A DNA stretch of 64,000 nucleotides, taken from the NCBI GenBank assembly GCA_023014365.1, contig JAEBUN010000015.1, positions 496,001 to 560,000 on the forward strand. The letters run 5' to 3'. Source of the DNA: Lepiota brunneoincarnata. Lineage: Eukaryota; Basidiomycota; Agaricomycetes; Agaricales; Agaricaceae. The position numbers were made by a program, and so were the translations under genes. Shown here piece after piece: positions 41,588 through 53,373 of the stretch. The notes below the pieces were generated by a model, which searched no databases, had not been told where the DNA came from, and saw nothing but the letters and a program-made list of their open reading frames with translations. The number at the start of each line of letters is the position of its first letter. Within the stretch, counting starts at the first letter, position 1.

Positions 41588-44172
41588 ATGCTCCCTACTC
41601 TTCTACAGGCCATCTCGTTGTCTGTAACTTCCTGGGCCGCATGGCAGGTTTGAAGCGGTACTTGGTTAGATCCCCGCTCGACAACTTGCCGGGGCCGCCT
41701 CCAGACTCCCGGCTGCTCGGTTTGTTCGGCACTTTGTGCAAGAAAGAAAGTTGACACATTTATGACTGGACAGGCAATATACCCCAGCTTTTTACCGTCA
41801 ATGCATGGAAGTTCCACTTCCATATATTGGAACATTGTGGGCTTTTTTACTTGTGTGTCTTCTCATTGGAGGAGAAGTCTGCTCACCTTGTTGCTGTTAG
41901 ATGGAAGAGTTCAGAAGATCAGAGGCGCTCTGGGGGTACGAGATCTTTCGCGCGCGATCCGTATGCACAACTAACACCTCAGAAGGAACGCATACTGGTC
42001 ATCTTTGATCCCAAAGCCCTTCATCATGTTCTTGTCAAGGCAAGTGCACCCTGCACTGTGGACCTCAGTCCTACACCTCAGTGATTCGGAATAGGATCAA
42101 CATGTCTATGAACATTCGACGGCCCTCATCTCGTAAGGGGTCTCTGTGATTGTTGTGGTATTAGCCCATCATCGGTGTCTTTTCGCAGTCGTGGCAAAGC
42201 CCTCATTGGCGAAGGCCTACCGACCACTGTCGGCACGTATACCCCTTATTGTGGAGCAGCTTGAGTTTGATGTCCAAATGTGCAGGGGAACAACATCGGA
42301 AAATACGAAGGATGCTGAACCCAGTTTTCTCGATCAATCATATGCGTGAGATGAGTGCGTTAACGCGTTTCTGTCCAGGGGAAACGCCACTTACTTCCTA
42401 TACTTCAGTCCCTCTATTCTACGAAGTAACGGAACGGGTACGCTGCACCAACTATATCCTCCTGAATGCGAGCTTATTATTATCTGAGAGTAGCTTCGAG
42501 TAGTTCTGAAGAAGAAGGTCGAGAAGGGACCCCAAGAGATCGACATTCTGCATTGGATGACTCGTACAGCCTTGGAACTCATTGGACAAAGCGGAATGGG
42601 ATACTCATTTGACTCATTGGAAGACGACCGAGACTACCACCCATACAGTACCTCCGTCAAGCGACTAACGTGAGTCGTAAGGTGCTCCCACACTGGCTAC
42701 TGACGTAGAGCTCCTTCACCCCTAGAACCCTCGCAGGTGGGCCCGTTGGCTTCCTTGCAGCCCAATTTATCTTCCCTTTCGCTGCCCATTTCAACCTCCC
42801 GCGCTTGAAGCGATTCATCGTCGAACACATCCCTTCGCAGCGTGTTCAGAGCCTCATCGAAGTCATTGATACCATGAATAAGACATCAGTCGAGATCATC
42901 GAGGCCAAGAAGAGAGCGCTGCAAAGCTCAGACCCGAAAGTTTCTGCGGATGCAGCCAGCAAGAAGGATATAATTAGCATTCTGAGTACACAAATTTCCT
43001 CTAATGCACCGCTGCTTTGTCTGAAAGCTCTTTTCTCAAGTGAGGGCCAATGCTGCCGCTGAGGAGAAGGATCGACTGACCGACTCGGAGGTCTTTGGTC
43101 AGGTTTGTGAAATCACAGCTTTTCAGGAAAGACATCACGCTCATCCTACTCCCCTAGGTCTCGTACGTCTTGGCTTTCAAGTTCAGCATGTCTAAAGACG
43201 TATCTGAGATTTCACTAGAACATTTACTTTCGCTGCGATGGATACAACCTCCACAGCTGTCTCTCGCATTTTGTACCAGCTTTCGACACACAAAGATGCC
43301 CAGGACAGGCTGCGGGAAGAAATTAGGGAAGCTCAGAAGAATGGTCAACTGAGCTATGACCAACTTGTCTCGCTCCCATATTTAGACGCCGTCTGCCGTG
43401 AAACTCTTCGAGTGTAAGTGCCAATCAACCCTGGCCTTGAGCTGCCTTGATAAACGCCTATTGCCGAAGGTATCCGCCGCTCAATCTTGCGCCGTTGCGA
43501 ACGTGAGTTCTCGTTGTATGCCACGGGAAGGAACAACGTTAACAAATCACCCCCGTTACAGAGCACTTCAAGACATGATTCTTCCTTTTTCCAAGCCCAT
43601 CATAGGCTTGGATGGGAAGGAAATACATGAATTGTTCGTACCTAGTGGAACTAACCTTATTATTTCGGTCCTTGGCGCGAATTGCAATCCAGACTTGTGG
43701 GGATCTGATTCTTATGAATGGAAACCCGAGAGGTGGCTGTCGCCTTTACCAGAAACCGTCGGACAAGCACACATGCCGGGGGTTTATTCTCATCTGTGAG
43801 TGTAGGCTTTAGCTGAGACAAAAGACACATTCACTAAAATTGTTTCACAGGATGACATTCTTGGGAGGAGGACGTGCATGCATGTAAGTCAAGTACTTGG
43901 ATTCCCGGATGCCACTAATCAAGTTCTTCAGTGGTTTCAAATTTTCGCAGCTCGAAATGAGTATGCCCATCCCGTTTCATCTCCAAGCTTAAAGACGCTT
44001 ATCGCTTCGCAGAGGTCATTTTATCCGTGGTGCTGAGCACGTTCAAGTTCTCGACGTCCGAAAGAAAATAGCCTGGAAAATGGATGGAATTGCAGGACCT
44101 TTCGTCGAAGGCACCAGCGCCGCACGTCCGCAGCTCCCAATCGTGATGAGTTTGGTAGATCGGGATGAGTGA
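41588..44172 (+). CDS. Cytochrome P450 monooxygenase, second family
   Basis: About 560 residues over some fifteen exons. Landmarks: DNLPGPPPDSRLLGN, ILVIFDPKALHHVLVK, EQHRKIRRMLNPVFSINHMR, DILHWMTRTALELIGQSGMG, the I-helix TFAAMDTTSTAVSRILYQL, CRETLRVYPPLN (ExxR), EWKPERW and the heme loop FLGGGRACIGFKFSQLEM. It belongs to a common Agaricomycete P450 group; the substrate is unknown. Introns 42040-42094 and 42234-42285 have GC donors. A 5-nt exon (GTCTC, 43158-43162) is needed to link EVFGQ to TFTFAAMD. The N-terminal anchor (MLPTLLQAISLSVTSWAAW) is one base short of being in frame near 41649 (three T where four are expected); otherwise translation would start at ATG 41641 (MAGLKRY) without an anchor. 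Confidence 0.8.
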
Positions 44173-44280
44173 TGTGCGGGATGGGAATGCGAGTGTGATA
44201 GGAGAAGAGTTGCAATAGCACCCGCAAAATTTCTTTTTAGTGTATAGTATGTAAGAAAGACAGTTCTGTCGGTCACTTTT

Positions 44281-44998
44281 TATCCCCTGGTACCACGATA
44301 TGTTTTCCCCCACCACTCACTATAAAAAGTTGGGAATTCTCCAGAGTAATCGGCCTACTATTGAGAGTATCCTACCTGGCCGATCTACGGTCATAAGACT
44401 CGACTGGATTGAATCGGGTGATGATTTGACCTTGTCGCCGATCAGAACCATGTCCGAAATCTCGAGTATTCGAGTCGCATCCTTTCTCATGATGGAGTCC
44501 TCGCTCGTCTGGCTGTTGGTGACCCCACTCCAGGGTGGGGGCCTTTGCAGGTTCTACAACTTATGGGACCAGACCTTGCCAATCTTCGAGTGTTCGTCTA
44601 GTCCGAGTAAAAAACCCTCAGACCCATGATCTGCCAGGAAAGGTAGCGTGTATTGATGGATCGGTAGTTGACTGCAATGAAGCACCTTCAGATTGCATTC
44701 TACTGCGTTTGGGGAGGGGGGCATCGGGACTCTGGGAGAACACTGAAGTACATGGAATCGCCTGTAACGTTTAACTAGGAAAACGTGACATATCTGGTCG
44801 CCGGGGTCGTTGAGGCATCTTTATACTCAGATCCAAAGGACCTCCCTGACCCCCAACCCGCCATTTGAACTAACAAAGCCGGTTGAGGTAGAAGCTTGTG
44901 AACTCATGTTCCATCCCCAGCGGTGAGTCTAATCTGGCTCAAGATGACGAGGAGCTTGGAGCACCTTCTCTCATGGTCGCTGACTTAGTGGCGGGTAC
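44281..44998. repeat. Direct repeat C1
   Basis: About 720 bp, similar in the same orientation to 46622-47412. Shared landmarks include CGATATG near the start, ACTATTGAGAG, CGACTGGATTGAAT, ACTCCAGGGTGG, GAAAACGTGACATATCTGG and GCTGACTTAGT at the end. It abuts duplicated segment copy B. No coding function recognised, though both copies keep one frame open over about 80 codons. Confidence 0.7.
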
Positions 44999-45002
44999 AG
45001 TG

Positions 45003-46610
45003 GAAACTAATTCTCTTCACCGTACTCAAATGTCTCATCAGCACAGCCGAGGCCCAAGCGCCCTGGGCGTTTGTTTGCTACGCCATAAACTGTCCATGTC
45101 AGGCGTTGACAGCGCCTGTATTAAATCCCTGGATTGCTGGCTCGGCACGGATACCTCTGGTCTCCAAGCTTCGATGCCGCCAATCCCTGCCTCTCTGAAG
45201 GAAATCATCGCCTGCTATTAATTCCACCGCTTTTCTATGTTTAGCAGTGCTGAGCGTCTCCGGGACGATATGCCATCTGGTTGGCAGTTAGACAACGGCA
45301 TCCTCCCGCAGGTTCACATGCGCCTATCTATGGGTCTGAGGGTTATAAACAACAGAAGATGGACAACATAATGGGACATTCACAACGTGTTGACCTCCCT
45401 TTCCCCTCTTGTCCCGTTTCCGTCGGAGCTCGATTTATAGGTTGTTCAAGCTCTCTTGTGAATCATGTAGTGGTTTCTCATCAGGCTTCAGCCCACCTTG
45501 TCCCTCTACACAGACACCAACCCGCAGCGGGACCTTGACCCTGACCGTGAGCTTCCCTCTCGAAAAACCATTCCAAGACCTCGGTGAGCTCTCGCCCTCA
45601 GGACAGTTTTCGCGCACACAACCGGCAGCGCAGTAGATTATGTCAGGCCTTGATTAACCGGTCCTTTTAACCCCGGAAATCTGATTATTTGTTGATGAGT
45701 CTCACCAGGGCTATAAGCCTATGATGTACGTGAAATGATGTGCGCCATACTGTAGGACAATCGCCCAGCCTGGGTGAAACGAGAGCCAGCCTGGTGGTCG
45801 CCTACGCGAAAGCACATGTCTGGGGATTTTAATGAAATTTAATCATCCTTTACGCTGGAAATGGGCAGAGGAATTGTCTAGCCCTATCATTGCCGTTCTG
45901 TTGGGAAATCGGGCAGGGCGGTTCATGGAAGTTTCGGGTCAGGGACTGGGTTGTGTTAAAGGATAGCACAGCCTCGACGAGCTCACACTACCCTCAGTCA
46001 ACACCAACTAGGATTATTCCAAAAATCATCAACCGGAAATGGTCGGACTGACTCCCCACCGGCTGCGGTGACCGAAACAGGCCACTGCCATCAGGTAGGT
46101 CGAAACTAAGTTCGAAAACACCCCCAACGATCAGCCAAGAAGAAACCCAATAGGTGTTGGAAATAATCTAGTCGCTGATGCCGTTGTATGCTCGCGACCC
46201 TACCTATGACTTATCCCTACATAGTTATCCGTAGTCTTGAGCTCGAATAGCCACCTGCTCTTGAAGGCTGCACTTGATACATTATGTTTCGTCCCTATCT
46301 ATAATAAATGGGTAGTATGTGCTGTGGACTCCTAGCAATACAAATACAGCCCTACATTCTTGTAGTTTACTTAGAATGCTCCATACTAGCTTTCTACCCC
46401 CCTTAAGCATCTCTCAACAAGCTACTGCCCTCTGTATTAATAAGCCGCTGCTTCAATAATATGTAGCTCTCAAAGTCAGACTTCGAAAAGAAAACTCGAC
46501 TTTAACTTGTAATATTGCTGTTTAGCCGAGCATGCCGAAATGATCAATGGTATCGCCAGTCGAAAGTACTCGACCTTCACTATGCCTATCGACCTTCCAA
46601 AAGCCCAAAT
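45003..46610. repeat. Duplicated segment, copy B (gene body deleted)
   Basis: Matches copy A from its left edge to about 45460. It then jumps directly to the sequence that in copy A lies beyond the seven-helix gene, from about 45480. About 1.7 kb, nearly the whole coding region, is missing. The right part follows copy A to about 46000. At 46560-46605 it again matches the HNH gene start: an ATG at 46582 opens MPIDLPKAQ, cut off by repeat C2. So copy B is a remnant of the same two-gene segment. Confidence 0.75.
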
Positions 46611-46621
46611 CAGGTCTCTTT

Positions 46622-47412
46622 GTATTCCCTAGTACTACGATATGCCCTTCCCTGCCACTCACTGTAAATGAGTCTCCATGGTAATCGGCGTACTATTGAG
46701 AGCATCCTACCTGGTCGACCTACGGTCACCAGACTCGACTGGATTGAATTGGGTGATGATTTAACCTTGTCATCGATCAGAATCATGTCCGAACTCTCGA
46801 GTATTCGAGTCACGTCCTTTCTCTCGGCGGGGTCCTCGTTCGGCCAGCTATTAGTGACCTCACTCCAGGGTGGCGGTCTTTGCAGGTTCGAATCGGTCCA
46901 GTAGAAGTTTTCATCGTCTTTCCCTAAGCCATGGATGATCTTAACCGTGACTAGGTTTACCTTCCGGGTGAGTTTTGAGCATATCCCAGACCTTGCCAGT
47001 CTCCGAGTGTTCGTTTAGTCCGAGTAACAAAACCCAACCCCCCCTCCAACAGAATGTCGTCAGACAAATAATCTGCCAGGCGACCCAAAGTGTTACTACG
47101 GTTGGAGAAGAGGGGGCGAGGGAAGATCGGATTCAACTGCTGGTCGGGCGTTGGGAGGCCATCGAATCACATGTAACGTTTATCTAGGAAAACGTGACAT
47201 ATCTGGTCGCCGAGGCCGTTGAGGCATCCTTTACACTCAAATCCAGTGGGCTTTCCATGACCCCTGGCCTGCCATTTGAACTGACAAAGCCGGCTGGGGT
47301 AGTCAGTGCCCACCCACAATTAGCGTGAGCTCGGGAACCAATGTCTAATCTGGGTCAAGATGACGATGGGCATGGAGTACTGTTTCTCAGGGCTGCTGAC
47401 TTAGTAGTGGGT
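46622..47412. repeat. Direct repeat C2
   Basis: Second copy of the C repeat, same orientation, with insertions relative to C1 (about 790 versus 720 bp), for example around 46890-46980. Together C1 and C2 bracket copy B. Confidence 0.7.
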
Positions 47413-48236
47413 AGGTAGTGTTGTAGGGATGTGAGCCAGAGGATGGCCTATCTATCGTGGTATGTAAGAAACAATATGAAACATCCGTAGATGTGGGGAC
47501 GAGGCCATAAAGATAATACTGATCCGCGGGTCCAAGTGTGTTGTGCTACAACGTCTCGGCGCGGTGTTCGTCATCCCAACATGTACTATATTTGACATTA
47601 AGTTTCCCTCATCTGTCTAGTGTCGTTTGGTTATTCTGGATGCGTTGTGGAGCTTTCCCAGGGGCATTCTATTACGGTCACAAGAAGGAGATTATGCGAC
47701 TGAGAATGCATCAGCCGAGAAAGCACCGTGTGTTGACCGACAAAGAGACGCGTCTGAGAAGCAAAAGCACAACGCTGCAAGTCAGATGAGCAAGATGGGA
47801 GAGAATCCAGTCGAGCAAGTGATGAGATCTGTGGGAAATGGGGGCAGCCAATTCGCAAACTCAGGGAGCCTGGGCAGGGTCAAGATGGTGTGATTATAGC
47901 TCGGATTTTGTTGCTGATTATCTCCTTTTATTGCAATTTTCAATTTTTGCATGCTCAGCCCAACGGCATCCAGGTGAAGCTTCATCTTTGCCACAGATCC
48001 CCGGAGTACCCTAAAGGAGACGCTCCGGGTCATGTGCCACTGATCTGCTTGTTCGGCGCCAATTACTTTTCGTCTTCGTATCCTCCACCAATACCAGAGC
48101 GGATTCGAGCATCCGTGATTCTACCAATCCCTTCGACGTAGTACATTAATAAATAATCGCCCACATGGAGGTCACCGACTTTCTCTCGTTCTACGCTTCG
48201 TTCCCCCCTCTCTCTGCGTTGGTCGCAGCATTGAGG
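47413..48236. other. Intergenic, promoter side of GH95
   Basis: No gene recognised. The frame of the GH95 gene stays open upstream to an ATG at 48165, but ATG 48237 gives a proper signal peptide. Confidence 0.45.
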
Positions 48237-51200
48237 ATGTGGATCCGTCGCAGTCTCCTAGCTTTGCTGCATTTTCTGCTGGTTACTAGAGGCGCTCCTC
48301 CTGGTTTCCCATTGTCTGGAAATGGTCTCTGGTACAAGAAGCCGGGAGTCGTTTGGTCCAGAGAATGGCTCCCTGTTGGCAATGGCTATCTTGCAGGCAG
48401 GTATTATTTTTTACTCTGCGGTCCATAGTTTGACTCGGACCACAGCAACAACCCCCGGAGGAACAACACAGGAGACTCTTCAGTTGAACATCGAATCGTT
48501 ATGGTCGGGTGGCCCATTTGCTGATCCGGTACGAACACCATTTCCTCCTTAGTTCAGTGCATCGGTTTGAGTGACGCTCGGATACTATAGTCCTACAACG
48601 GCTGGCAACAAGCAGCCTTCTGAACAGGGTGAGATGGTCCTGGCTATGAAGGATATACGCCAGAGAATATTCCAAAGCCCTACCGGGGACATAGACAGTA
48701 ACTCACCACAACTTTCCCGAATGAGGGACCAAGGCTAAAATAACCACCAGATGTCGCCGTGCTTACAACGGACGCGGGACAATACGGTACGTTTTTGCAC
48801 ACGATACCATCCCCTATTTTGTACTGTCGTGTTCCTTTTCCTGTGTTTGGATATGCTAATATTAGCCCCAGGCTCCTATGCCGGAGCAGGATACCTAATC
48901 TCGAACATTAACTCAACCGGCACTGTCTCTAACTATGGAAGATACCTCGATCTCGATCAAGCAATTGCCAGAACCGTTTGGACTCAGGAAAGCATTGTAT
49001 TCCAAAGGTAGGTATTCGTTCATTCGATCGGTGCGACCTTCGCCTCATTCTATTCGTAGGACCCTCTTTTGTTCTAATCCGACTCGAGCTTGTACACAGC
49101 ACACCACTGTCACGCCGTCCATTATATCTCCGGTTCACTCTCTTCCTACTCTCACTTACGCATTTTCTTCCGCACTCGAAGATGGCCTCCCCACCCCTAA
49201 CATCACCTGCCTCGGCTCTGACACTCTCCAAGTTCGCGGACTCGTCTCGACCTCACCTCCTGGTATGTTATACGAGTTCCTTGCACATGTGACCGCCCCG
49301 GGCGGTACGATCCGTTGCATACAACTCCCAACGACGTCACTGTCGCCTCCTAATGCCACAATCGAAGTTACTGGTGCCACTAAAGAAGCTTGGATCACCT
49401 GGGTCGGTGATACCAACTTTGACCTGAACGCAGGCGACGCCGTCTCTCAATTCTCCTTCCGTGGGCCAGACCCGCACAGTGCTCTTGTATCTTTACTTGC
49501 ACAACCCACGACTGCCACGTTCTCTGGTATTCTTGCTCAGCACAGTCGATGATTATAAGGCTGTTGTTACGGCACCTTTTGCCCTGGACCTTGGCCAGTC
49601 AGCCCAGTCGAATACCCCTACGGATGTGCTGGTGAACCAATATCAAATTGACGCGGCGAACAATTTAGCTGGGAACCTGTATATCGAGTGGTTGTTATTT
49701 AACTATGGGAGATATCTATTGGCGAGCAGTGCGAGGGGTGTGTTGCCAACGAATCTCCAAGGCAAGTGGGCGAATGGGATTTCGAATGCATGGTCCGCAG
49801 GTGCGTTTGAGTTCCTGTCAACGTCTTTTTTTTTTTCCCTTTGAAAATTAACTGCTGTTTGACACACAGACTACCGTAAGTGATATATTATAAACTCAGA
49901 GTTACTAATTGAGTGTCGGCCGATTATACGATAGATGCCAATATTAACATCCAGATGAACTATTGGGCCGCAGCTATAACCAACCTCGACGTTTCTAAGC
50001 CCATGTTCGATTACCTTCTGGTGCGAATTTACGTTGATGTATTTTTGGCTTCAGGAGATGTCATGACTTTATGAACAGAAAAACTGGGCTCCTCGAGGAT
50101 CATATACAGCGCAGGTATTGTACAATATCACACGTGGGTGGGTTGTTCATAACGAGGTAAGTCGCATCGAGGTGCTGAGTGTATGTGTGCTGATTGTCGC
50201 ATCGTAGATGAACGTGGGTTTAGAGTTCAACGATGAACTACACATATACTCAGCCAATTCACTTAGATTTTCGGACATTCGGGTATGAAAGCCTTTAACG
50301 GAGGAAATTCAGCTCAATGGGCCGACTACACTGGTATGTTTGGATTGTGTGAGCGGGACTGTCACTTATCCCACCTACTTGATACGCAGAGGCCAATGTC
50401 TGGATGGTGAATCTCTCTACCCTCAACATGGTCTAGGGGTGGTTTGAGCTGATGCGGTACTCAGATGATGCACGTTTGGGACTACTTTGATCATACCAAC
50501 GATGTCGCCTGGTGGAAGTCCACTGGTTGGCCTCTTATTAAGGTGCGTGGGGTTAAATAATGTCATTGTTCAGAACCGAGCCTCATGACCATGGCACGGC
50601 AGGGCGTTGCTTCCTTCCACCTCGACAACCTTGTTGAGGATCGCCACTTCAATGACTCGACGCTAGTCGTCAATCCCTGCAACTCACCCGAACAGACACC
50701 AATCACCTTCGGTATGGTTACACTACCTTGGAATGAGGCGTCCGATGATGTAAAACCTTACTTTTATTTAGGGTGTGCTCATGCTCAGCAGATGATCTGG
50801 CAATTATTTAACTATGTAGAGCAAGGATTTAGCGCCTCCGGGGACACTGACGACGAATTCCTCGATGAAGTTCGCACTGCACGAGCTAAGCTCGACAAGG
50901 GTCTCCATATCGGTTCCTGGGGCCAACTGCAAGGTATGTCCTACATGGCCACGCCTATGACCAATGCCAATTACGCCGCCGACAGAATGGAAGGTGGATC
51001 AAGACTCGCCAACGGACACACACCGTCACCTCTCTCATTTAATAGGTCTCTTCCCTGGATATGCGGTCGCTTCATATGATCCTACTCTTCAAGGACCAGT
51101 TACCATTAACGGGAAGCAAGTGACATATACGAGGCAACAACTTCTGGACGCTGCGCGCACGAGCCTTGTTCATAGAGGGAATGGGACTGGGCCCGATGCA

Positions 51201-51797
51201 GATTCTGGATGGGAGAAGGCATGGCGTGCGGCTGCATATGCTCAGCTCGGTGATGCGAAGACCTTCTATCATATACTCACGGTACGTTGTCTCTACCTTT
51301 TAGGCCCACCACAGAATCTTACAGAGGGTAATCCCCCCCCAGTATTGCATCCAGAGGAATTTTGCTGCTAATCTGTATTCCGTATACGATCCTTTCAACC
51401 CCACCCCGATCTTCCAGATCGATGCCAACCTTGCGTACCCCTCCGCAGTAATGGTTGGTCTCAATCTTTGCGCACCACATATCTGAACTAATATCATTTC
51501 TGTCTTCTCTAGAATGCCCTTCTCCAGGTCCCTGACGTCCCCACTTCGTCCACGCCACTGACGATTACACTTCTTCCGGCCCTTCCAGCCCAATGGTCCA
51601 AGGGATCCATTAGGGGCGCGCGTGTGCGTGGTGCAATCATCGTTGATCTTGCTTGGAGCAACGGGAAGCCTACAAGCGCTGCTTTCAGGGTTGACGCTGG
51701 AGCGACACCAAGGAAGGTCCAGATTATCTATGGTGGTAGAGTTCTAGCCAGCTTTACCACGTCTCCTGGACTGACCAAGACTATCGCCCATTTCTGA
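48237..51797 (+). CDS. Glycoside hydrolase family 95 (alpha-L-fucosidase), secreted
   Basis: About 800 residues over some fifteen exons. A signal peptide (MWIRRSLLALLHFLLVTRG) precedes LWYKKPGVVWSREWLPVGNG. GH95 landmarks: LQLNIESLWSGGPFADPSYN, GSYAGAGYLISNIN, YLDLDQAIARTVW, AWITWVGDTNFDLNAGDA, LPTNLQGKWANGISNAW, DYHANINIQMNYWAAAITNL, HRHLSHLIGLFPGY and GWEKAWRAAAYAQLGD. GH95 enzymes release terminal fucose from glycans and plant xyloglucan. Intron 48397-48445 (49 nt) has a GC donor. Two 6-nt exons occur (49870-49875 and 50208-50213). Two one-base breaks: an extra T at 48603 (inside GGC GGC) and an extra A at 49544 (inside CAC GTC); skipping each restores NGGNKQPSEQ and QHVDDYKAVV. Confidence 0.8.
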
Positions 51798-53373
51798 GTA
51801 TTGATGAGATATATAAAGTATGTACTAGTACATGTGGGTGTAGATTAACGTAGGCTGTAGCGGTACTTGAATGAGGAGAAGTAGCACATGGATGGGGAAC
51901 GAAGATGATATGCAATATGAAATTATGTTTTGCTCCAACTTCGCGAACGATCAATCGATGCTCTCTATTTTTCAATTTTGACTGATTATACGTACAACTC
52001 CCCCATACTAACTGTACGATAGGAAAGGCAGGGAAAGGCATCCGGAACACTCCTACAGAGGCTGGAGGACCCGCGGAATGGGTAAAATAGTCGGATTCAC
52101 ACCCCGGTTTTTTGAGGGTCAGGAGCCGTCATATGTCGGGGGTTCCAGAGGGCTCCGGACCAAATAAGATCTCGTTACTTGACTGGAGGAGGTCTGGGCC
52201 ACTACAGGACAATAGTGCAGTCGTCTACAAAACCCCAGTTTCACTGTGATCCATCACAATTTTTTTGATCAAGTCCACGATAGATCGTCATGTTGTCATG
52301 TTGTTGAATTTCCCTACCATTGTGTAAAATCCATTGAAACCCCGGCTAATCGGTTTCTTGATTGTAACCTACCTTGGGGATTATACTCATTCAGAAGGTT
52401 GTGATGGATTTTGGTAACATTTACAAGTCATTTTGCAGATTCCAAGCCGTTGTGGATTTAATCGAACATCGGAATGGGTCACAGAGGAAATGAGGATTTG
52501 GTGATGGTGATTGGTAGTCAAATGAGCTGGTCTTCACCACCGGGCAGTCATGCGTTCAAGAATACTTGTACCCGGCCAATTTCCAACAGTCTACCCAAAT
52601 GTGTGGGTGAATAAATGAAATTTCTGGCATGGATTGTCTATCCACATTGCACTGATCTACTCCGCGATAGTGATGGAGGGCCCAGGTGAACGTCCTCATT
52701 ATCTCGCCCCTAGCTGTCTAGGCTAAAGACGGACCATTCAATTGAGCGTCTTCGGCTGGAGTAATACCAAGGGCTACATGCATGGTCTCGCTGTAGGCCA
52801 TCACCGCTACTACTTTCTTGATACCACCATCAAGTTCGACGGCATAACTCCAGTGATGCATGCCACCGTATATCTGTTCGCCTAGCTATGTCATCTGTGA
52901 GTACGAGGATTTTACATTGGTGTGCGTTCAGTGACTTATGGGCACGATGGCCTGTTAGAAACCGTTCATCACATATTACACTACCCCGCTATCTTTTGTG
53001 TGAAACCAGCACTCTGTTGTTGAATATCCACTGGTGCTCATAGTTTCCTTTGGTGATCAAGGATTTCGGCTGACGCCCTCCGCTCAGGTTCTCAGGAAAA
53101 CCGGCTGCATCGGAACAATCTTCGGGCATGTCAATAGCGTTTTCTTATTTTCGACCATTTTCCAAGCAGGATGAACGCGCAAAGCTGCTCGGTGATAGCA
53201 ATGCAGCAGCTAGTGGATATGATATGTAATATGTTTCCCCCTCTTTATTTCATTCCCGTAATATTTGAAACCTACACTACCTGTTTGGTAGCCTTGCGAG
53301 CCTTGGTATAGAAAAGCTCGTCTAAGGGAACCAAACAATGCATATCACTGGCATCCTTTGATCATTGCGCATC
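51798..53373. other. Intergenic, no gene recognised
   Basis: 1.58 kb rich in stops in all frames. No RNA gene, repeat or mobile-element motif found. TATAAAG lies just after the GH95 stop. Confidence 0.45.

Noticed and set aside
44281..44629. Conserved open frame in both C repeats as a protein
   Set aside because: The opposite strand is also open, the implied protein has no recognisable feature, and 80 codons can stay open by chance between similar copies.
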